A stretch of 25,972 nucleotides of DNA, taken from NCBI GenBank assembly GCA_030674185.1, contig JAPXFY010002635.1:1-25972 (forward strand). The letters are read 5' to 3'. The notes beneath the pieces are model-generated. The model was not told the DNA's origin and made no database searches. It worked only from the letters and a program-made list of their open reading frames with translations. Of the stretch, positions 21,183-25,972 are shown piece by piece. The first letter of the stretch is position 1. Each line of letters starts with the position of its first letter. The translations under genes were made by a program, and so were the position numbers. Origin of the DNA: Monoplex corrugatus. Lineage: Eukaryota; Mollusca; Gastropoda; Littorinimorpha; Ranellidae.

Positions 21183-21560
21183 TTTTATTGTACGAAAAAA
21201 CAAACAAACAAACAAACAAACAAACAAACAAACAAACAAACAACAAACAAACAAACAAACAAACAAATTGATGTCATTATCATTTCTTCTGTCTCTGTGT
21301 CTCCTTTTATTGTACGAAAACAAACAAACAAACAAACAAACATACAAACAAACAAACAAACAAACAAAAACATACGTCATTATCATTTCTTCTCTCTTCT
21401 CTCTGTTTGTGTCTGTGTCTGTGACTGTGTCTCTCTCCGCCTCTGCGTCTGTCTGTCTCTGTCTCTGTTTGTCTGTCTCTCTGACTTTATCTCTGTCTCT
21501 GTCTCTGCCTCTGTCTCTGTCTCTATCTCTGTCTCTCTTCTCTCTTTCTCTCTCTCTCTC
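21183..21560. repeat. (AAAC)n arrays in a 122-bp tandem duplication, then TCTG/TC array
   Basis: TTTTATTGTACGAAAA followed by an AAAC array occurs at 21183 and again at 21305, offset 122. Both are followed by GTCATTATCATTTCTTCT. A TCTG/TC array then occupies about 21388-21560 and meets the 5' end of LINE fragment V2. Confidence 0.92.
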
Positions 21561-21561
21561 T

Positions 21562-21989
21562 TGAATGTATGGTTATATGCACACGCCAAAAACGGCAGCT
21601 TGGCCCTCTGTCACTCAATCTGTCTTTGAGAGGTAATTCTATTGCACAAATACCTGAACACCGTCTACTAGGAGTTCGCATTGATCATACTCTTACCTGG
21701 CAAAACCACATTGATTATTTATGCAGGATTATCTCCAAGAACTTATTTATTCTGTCCAAATTAAGATATCTGACAGATACAAACACACGCCAATTATTTT
21801 ATAATGCTCATATTAAGTCGCACATAGATTTTGCCTCTACATTGTGGGATAGCTCATGTGAAGTTCATCTAAAAAAAATGAACACCTTACATAGGAGGGC
21901 AGCAAAACTTATCATGCCAGATCCCACTTTAACAACAGATGAAAAACTTAAACAGTTAGGAATCCTCCCTCTAAAGTCACATTTAATGT
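21562..21989 (+). pseudogene. LINE V2: RT thumb fragment, CR1/Jockey-like
   Basis: Open frame from VICTRQKRQLGPLSLNLSLR through GNSIAQIPEHRLLGVRIDHT, LTWQNHIDYLCRIISKNLF, RYLTDTNTRQLFYNAHIKSH and HRRAAKLIMPDPTLTTDEKL to LGILPLKSHLM. V2 keeps the frame that V1 has lost, and starts slightly further upstream in the RT. At about 21989 the match to V1 stops abruptly and the LINE U reading begins, so V2 is cut by U. Its remaining C-terminus is not seen after U within this window. Confidence 0.88.
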
Positions 21990-23979
21990 ACGATTTGCCA
22001 CAGGCGACGACAGTTATATTTGGAATCAGAACACAACACCACCATCGGAATCAAAATGTACTTTGCGTGTAAATACTGCAAATAAATTACATGTTAGTTT
22101 CCTTAATTATAATGTAAATAGCCTTTTGGAAAAACTAGAAAATAATGATTTTGCCAATTTTCTTCTCACTTATGACTTTATATGTTTGACAGAAACATTT
22201 GTTGCAACTGACTTTGAATCACCACTTTTCAGTGACTTTGTAGTGTTCACGTCTAAAGCCAAGAAGCTGTCTCATCAAGGGAGATATTCTGGGGGTGTTA
22301 TCGCAATGGTAAGGAAATCATATTCTCGTTTTGTTGAGCAAATCCCAATAGAAACTGAAAACACTTTAGCTATAAAAATCCACAAAGACCTGTTTTCTGT
22401 AGACAGAAACATACTGTGGATTTGTACATATCTTCCTCCGTGTGATTCTGTCTATTGGAATAGCCAGGAAGGTGCATATGGTATTGAAGTGCTGGAGCAA
22501 TGCATTTTAGATCTATATGACTTGTGTGGTGATTCTTTTCTATTGGTAAATGGGGATCTAAACGCGAGAACAGCGAATACTAATTACAGTTTTAGTGGAG
22601 AGATCGATGATTTCGATGTAAATGTTTATATCGAGAACAGATTTCCCAGAATTTCACAGGACAAAAACACAAACAAATTTGGTTGTCAGCTGATTGAGTT
22701 ATGCAATATGTTTGAATGTATGATTTTAAACGGATTGCGTGAAACGGATTTTGACGATGGATGTACATATATTGCGTCCTCTGGGACTAGCACAGTAGAC
22801 TATTTCATTACTTCCATTGATTTGTTTTCATCTATACACATCAAATCAATTGTTGTTGAGAACATGATGGATTCTGATCACCTACCAGTTGTTATGTTGG
22901 TTGAAATTAAAAATGATATCGTTGAGGCTGGTCATGATAAAACAAGTCAACCCAAAAACGAGGTTTGTGAGAAATTTATTTGGAAACATGAACTGGAAGC
23001 CGAGTTCCACAAAACTTTGAAAAGCAGTGATATTCAAGACAGACTTATTTTGGCCACAAATACTCTACATTGCGATGTGGATAGTGGTTTGAATACTTTT
23101 GTACAATGTCTGAAAGATGCCAGTGCCTGTATGTATAAAACGTATAAAGTTTACTGGAACAAAAGATCAGAATGGTTTGACAAGGACTGTCAGCAAGCAA
23201 AAAAAGAAACAAGGCATAAACTAAATTATTTTAGGAAAACTAGGAAGGAAGAAGATAGAATTTCATATGTGGAAGAGAGGAAAACGTACAGACGTTTACT
23301 AAAGACAAAGAGACAAGCATTTAGGAAACAGAAAGCAGATTCGCTAACCATGGAAATGACTAATTCATCACAGTTCTGGAAACTGCTGAGAAGTATGGGT
23401 TATGGAAACAAAGACAAAGTCTCAAATGATATTGATATTAATGTCTGGTTCGAGCACTTCAAGAATATTTTTCAAAATTATGGGGGACATGTTGGTGAAC
23501 ATTGTGATATTGAGGTAGATCTATCTGAGGAAAGGGAGCATACTCTAAATAGAGATATATCTGAAGAAGAGGTTAAACGAGCAGTTGGTAAACTTAAGAC
23601 TGGTAAAGCAAACGGAATTGACAGCGTTTCAGCTGAAATGTTAAAAAATGGGGGAAACGATGTCATAGTTTTTCTAACAAAACTGTTCAAAATAATTTTT
23701 GGCTCGGGGATTTATCCAAAAGAGTGGTCCAAAGCCATTATCATCCCCATTTTCAAGAAAGGGGATCCTGAAAATGCAGATAATTATAGAGGTATATCTT
23801 TATTAAGCATGATATCTAAATGTTACACAACAATACTGAACAAGAGATTATACACCTGGTTAGAAGCTAATAATTTGATCTCAGAGAGCCAGGCAGGTTT
23901 TCGAATAGATACTCAACTGTTGATCATATATTCACACTACATGCTATCATTCAGAAATGCATGCACAAGAATGGGATGA
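21988..23979 (+). CDS. LINE U ORF2, N-terminal part: APE endonuclease, linker and RT fingers (partial, no start codon)
   Basis: Endonuclease-reverse transcriptase. Residues below are counted from the TTG at 22063, which is not a genuine start; the true N-terminus is lost. The endonuclease (about 1-285) nicks target DNA for reverse transcription. It shows the NYN opening motif (15-17), LTETF with catalytic Glu44, NGDLNAR (GDLN 164-167, at 22552-22563) and SDHLPV (271-276). A linker of about 200 residues is basic (KKETRHKLNYFRKTRKEE). RT begins with LKTGKANGIDSVSAEML, YPKEWSKAIIIPIFKKGD, NYRGISLLSMISKCY and SQAGFR. At about 23904 the frame changes, apparently through loss of one base, and this frame then stops at 23979. 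Confidence 0.85.
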   Translation, partial: VRFATGDDSYIWNQNTTPPSESKCTLRVNTANKLHVSFLNYNVNSLLEKLENNDFANFLLTYDFICLTETFVATDFESPLFSDFVVFTSKAKKLSHQGRYSGGVIAMVRKSYSRFVEQIPIETENTLAIKIHKDLFSVDRNILWICTYLPPCDSVYWNSQEGAYGIEVLEQCILDLYDLCGDSFLLVNGDLNARTANTNYSFSGEIDDFDVNVYIENRFPRISQDKNTNKFGCQLIELCNMFECMILNGLRETDFDDGCTYIASSGTSTVDYFITSIDLFSSIHIKSIVVENMMDSDHLPVVMLVEIKNDIVEAGHDKTSQPKNEVCEKFIWKHELEAEFHKTLKSSDIQDRLILATNTLHCDVDSGLNTFVQCLKDASACMYKTYKVYWNKRSEWFDKDCQQAKKETRHKLNYFRKTRKEEDRISYVEERKTYRRLLKTKRQAFRKQKADSLTMEMTNSSQFWKLLRSMGYGNKDKVSNDIDINVWFEHFKNIFQNYGGHVGEHCDIEVDLSEEREHTLNRDISEEEVKRAVGKLKTGKANGIDSVSAEMLKNGGNDVIVFLTKLFKIIFGSGIYPKEWSKAIIIPIFKKGDPENADNYRGISLLSMISKCYTTILNKRLYTWLEANNLISESQAGFRIDTQLLIIYSHYMLSFRNACTRMG

Positions 23980-25478
23980 AATTATATGTTGCTTTTGTTT
24001 ACTTTAAAAAGGCTTTCGATTCGGTCAGACATGATAAACTCCTACATTGTATTAGAAAGGAGGGTGTTAAAGGGAAATTTCTCGCATCATTAATGGCAAT
24101 GTACAAGTCATTGGTGTCATGTATCCGAGTTAACGATAAATTTTCAGAGATGTTTCAATGTCCGGTTGGAGTAAGACAAGGTTGTGTCTTGAGTCCTACA
24201 TTGTTTTCGATATTTATAAATCAGTTAGCAAATTATATGAGTGATAAAGGAAAACATGGCATCCAATTACTACCTGGGATGTTGGAAATATTTGTTTTAC
24301 TCTTTGCAGATGATGTGGTACTTTTTTCAACTACACCAAATGGCTTACAGAATCAGCTGAACGTTTTAAGTACGTGTTGTAACAACATGAAATTAAAAGT
24401 AAATATTGACAAAACGAAGGTCATGGTGTTTAGAAACGGAGGGTTCCTCGGAAAACGTGAAAAATGGTCATATGAAGAAAATAAGTTGGAAGTTGTGAAT
24501 AATTATTGCTATTTAGGTTTTAATTTCACGACAATGGTAAGTGTCAAAAAAGGTACTGCACATTTAGCAACTAAGGGGAAGAAAGCTGTCATACAGCTAA
24601 ATAGGGTTCTCCAAAAATTCAAGGAAATGACAATGGATACTTTCTTTAAAATATTTGACGCAAAGGTACAACCCATTCTGTTGTACGCGTCAGAAGTATG
24701 GGGATTAAAACGAATGGAACACATAGAAAAGGTACATATGATGGCGTGCAAAAGATTTTTAGGCGTGCCTATTAAGACACCAAACAAGATGTTGTACGCT
24801 GATCTGGGAAGATATCCATTATTCGTTAACTCTGTGGTCGCATGCTTAAGATATTGGTTTAAATTGCTACAAATGAGTGCCGAAAGATTTCCGCATAAAG
24901 CTTACCAAATGCTTCTGGAATTAGATAGAAATGGAAAGGATTGTTGGGCATCAGAGGTAAGAAAAATCTTGTGTGATACAGGTTTCAACATTGTATGGCT
25001 GCAACAGGGAGTTGGGGATGTAAAACTATTTTTAAACATATTTAGACAAAGACTTGTCGATCTGTTTATCCAAGAATGCACTAGTATTATTAGAGATGGT
25101 GACAGATATGAGTGCTATAGATCATTCAAAACAATTTTTGAAAAAGAAAAATATATTTCTGACATGGATACATACTGTCTCAGAGTGGCAATCACACAAC
25201 TAAGATTTGGTGTACTACCGCTGAATAACAATTCACATCGTTATAGTGAGAGTATTCACAAAAGGGCATGCCCTTTTTGCAAAACTCATATCGAAAATGA
25301 ATATCACCTTATATATGACTGTCCCACTTATACAGATATTAGAGTAAAATTCCTCAAAGATTCAGCTAGAATGCCACTTTATCTACTGCTCAAAGCAGAA
25401 AATTCTCATCATAGATACAATGTGTCCAGATTTGTTTTTCATGCCATCAACAGACGCAAAAAAATCATGAATGAATAA
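21990..25478 (+). mobile_element. LINE U, near-intact ORF2 of an APE-type non-LTR retrotransposon; 3' limit not determined
   Basis: Inserted into V2 at about 21989/21990. Coding sequence is open from the junction (VRFATGDDSYIWN, about 21988) with no ATG before the endonuclease core, so the copy is 5'-truncated just upstream of that domain. Endonuclease, RT and C-terminal CCHC domains are all present, broken only by one frame change at about 23904. It belongs to the same broad group as LINE T. The element's 3' end lies beyond the stop, somewhere in 25479-25972 or past the window. Of all elements here it is the youngest by preservation and by nesting within V2. Confidence 0.88.
23961..25478 (+). 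CDS. LINE U ORF2, C-terminal part: RT palm, thumb and CCHC motif
   Basis: The frame is already meaningful from 23904 (NRYSTVDHIFTLHAIIQKC); the ATG at 23961 is internal to the RT. Motif A reads YVAFVYFKKAFDSVRH, with Tyr where many RTs have Asp (F-x-D-x-x-K-AFD), so one catalytic Asp may be altered. Motif B is VGVRQGCVLSPTLFSIFIN. Motif C, FADD, lies at 24303-24314. KTKVMVFRNGG and YLGFNF follow. The region beyond (YASEVWGLKRMEHIEKVHMM, LGRYPLFV) is shared with LINE T. The C-terminus carries C-x2-C-x8-H-x4-C (Cys437, Cys440, His449, Cys454 of this frame), a probable nucleic-acid-binding knuckle. Stop TAA at 25476-25478. Confidence 0.87.
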   Translation: MHKNGMKLYVAFVYFKKAFDSVRHDKLLHCIRKEGVKGKFLASLMAMYKSLVSCIRVNDKFSEMFQCPVGVRQGCVLSPTLFSIFINQLANYMSDKGKHGIQLLPGMLEIFVLLFADDVVLFSTTPNGLQNQLNVLSTCCNNMKLKVNIDKTKVMVFRNGGFLGKREKWSYEENKLEVVNNYCYLGFNFTTMVSVKKGTAHLATKGKKAVIQLNRVLQKFKEMTMDTFFKIFDAKVQPILLYASEVWGLKRMEHIEKVHMMACKRFLGVPIKTPNKMLYADLGRYPLFVNSVVACLRYWFKLLQMSAERFPHKAYQMLLELDRNGKDCWASEVRKILCDTGFNIVWLQQGVGDVKLFLNIFRQRLVDLFIQECTSIIRDGDRYECYRSFKTIFEKEKYISDMDTYCLRVAITQLRFGVLPLNNNSHRYSESIHKRACPFCKTHIENEYHLIYDCPTYTDIRVKFLKDSARMPLYLLLKAENSHHRYNVSRFVFHAINRRKKIMNE

Positions 25479-25972
25479 ACTAACGAAAATAAGTCATCAC
25501 CAGTATTATATTACTGTATTACATTAGTAATTATACAATGCTGTATAGGTATAATAAATGGTAAAACTATTAACGCTTGTTCCATTATATTTTTGTAGTC
25601 ATTTCGATATAAACTGTGTACAGACTGTAAATTATGCACAAAAACACGGGGGTAAAGATAATTTTGAAAAATCGAATTGTTTATTGCTACTTGTTTTACA
25701 AATATTTGGTAAATTGATGATTCATTGATTGACTGCTTAACTGATTGTTTGATTAATTCATTGATTGATTGATGGATGCACTGACTGAATGATTGATCCA
25801 TTGATTAGTTGCTGACTAAGTACTGATCGGGAAAATGATTTATATGAAACTGATCAAATTGTTCGGTGACTCGCAAACTAGTTTGGTTTATAGATGAGTA
25901 ATTGTATTAGGCGACAAACTTAACTGGTAGAGAAACGGTTCAGTATTTTAACTGATCGGATTCAGATGGCTA
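25479..25972. other. Downstream of LINE U: 3' UTR or flank with degenerate TTGA repeats
   Basis: AT-rich, non-coding. A degenerate array of (T)TGA units (ATTGATTGATGG and variants) runs about 25715-25810 and could be a 3'-terminal repeat of U or an independent microsatellite. No return of V2 sequence is visible, so the right-hand junction of U is not defined. Confidence 0.45.

Noticed and set aside
21183..21400. CRISPR-like spaced repeats (AAAC arrays with shared flanks)
   Set aside because: Only two copies of a 122-bp unit with microsatellite interiors, in an evidently eukaryotic context. There are no short repeats with unique spacers.

Overview
The window looks like intergenic DNA from an animal genome, most likely an invertebrate and plausibly a mollusc. 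That guess rests on three things: AT-leaning sequence, very dense GA/TC, CA/TG, TCTG and ATCT microsatellites, and layers of APE-type non-LTR retrotransposons (LINEs). The taxon is an inference only. I found no convincing host protein gene, rRNA, functional tRNA, CRISPR array or bacterial operon. Many open frames here are only translated microsatellites (runs of SL, TH, CV, RE).

Layout, left to right. (1) 1-118, minus: end of a LINE RT running off the left edge. (2) 1748-5735, minus: an old CR1/Jockey-like LINE, here called H. It keeps the end of the endonuclease, the linker, the RT and the C-terminus. It is split by a 5'-truncated RTE-like insertion (copy A, 4969-5304, with a 10-bp target-site duplication) and by a 1.3-kb block (2783-4085) with inverted-repeat-like ends that carries large CA and GA arrays. 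(3) About 5940-8700, minus: a second LINE, T, lying between two GA/GACA tracts. (4) 8701-12310: mostly microsatellites, plus an RTE-like C-terminal scrap (copy D, 10155-10510) and a tRNA-derived SINE head (about 10690-10772). (5) 12487-16600, plus: a decayed RTE-like element, C, into which a second RTE-like copy, B (14287-16134), inserted with a 6-bp target-site duplication. (6) 16987 to about 19790, plus: the 3' part of a CR1-like LINE (V1), whose 3' region holds a 681-bp tandem duplication and ends in a short hexamer repeat. (7) 19797-20765: nearly 1 kb of TC/TCTG repeat. (8) 21562-21989, plus: a second copy (V2) of the same CR1-like family, cut off by LINE U (21990-25478 and beyond). U is the best-preserved element here: endonuclease, RT and a C-terminal CCHC motif, with one apparent 1-nt frameshift.

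The parts relate as a history of insertions rather than as a pathway: H before A, C before B, V2 before U. Five LINE pieces (1-118, H, T, V1, V2) have their 5' ends at or near a microsatellite that reads as pyrimidine (TC/TCTG) on the LINE sense strand. T and V1 have such a tract on both sides. This recurring arrangement is the most interesting signal in the window, although chance is possible in such a repeat-rich sequence. I see no evidence of a previously undescribed functional system.
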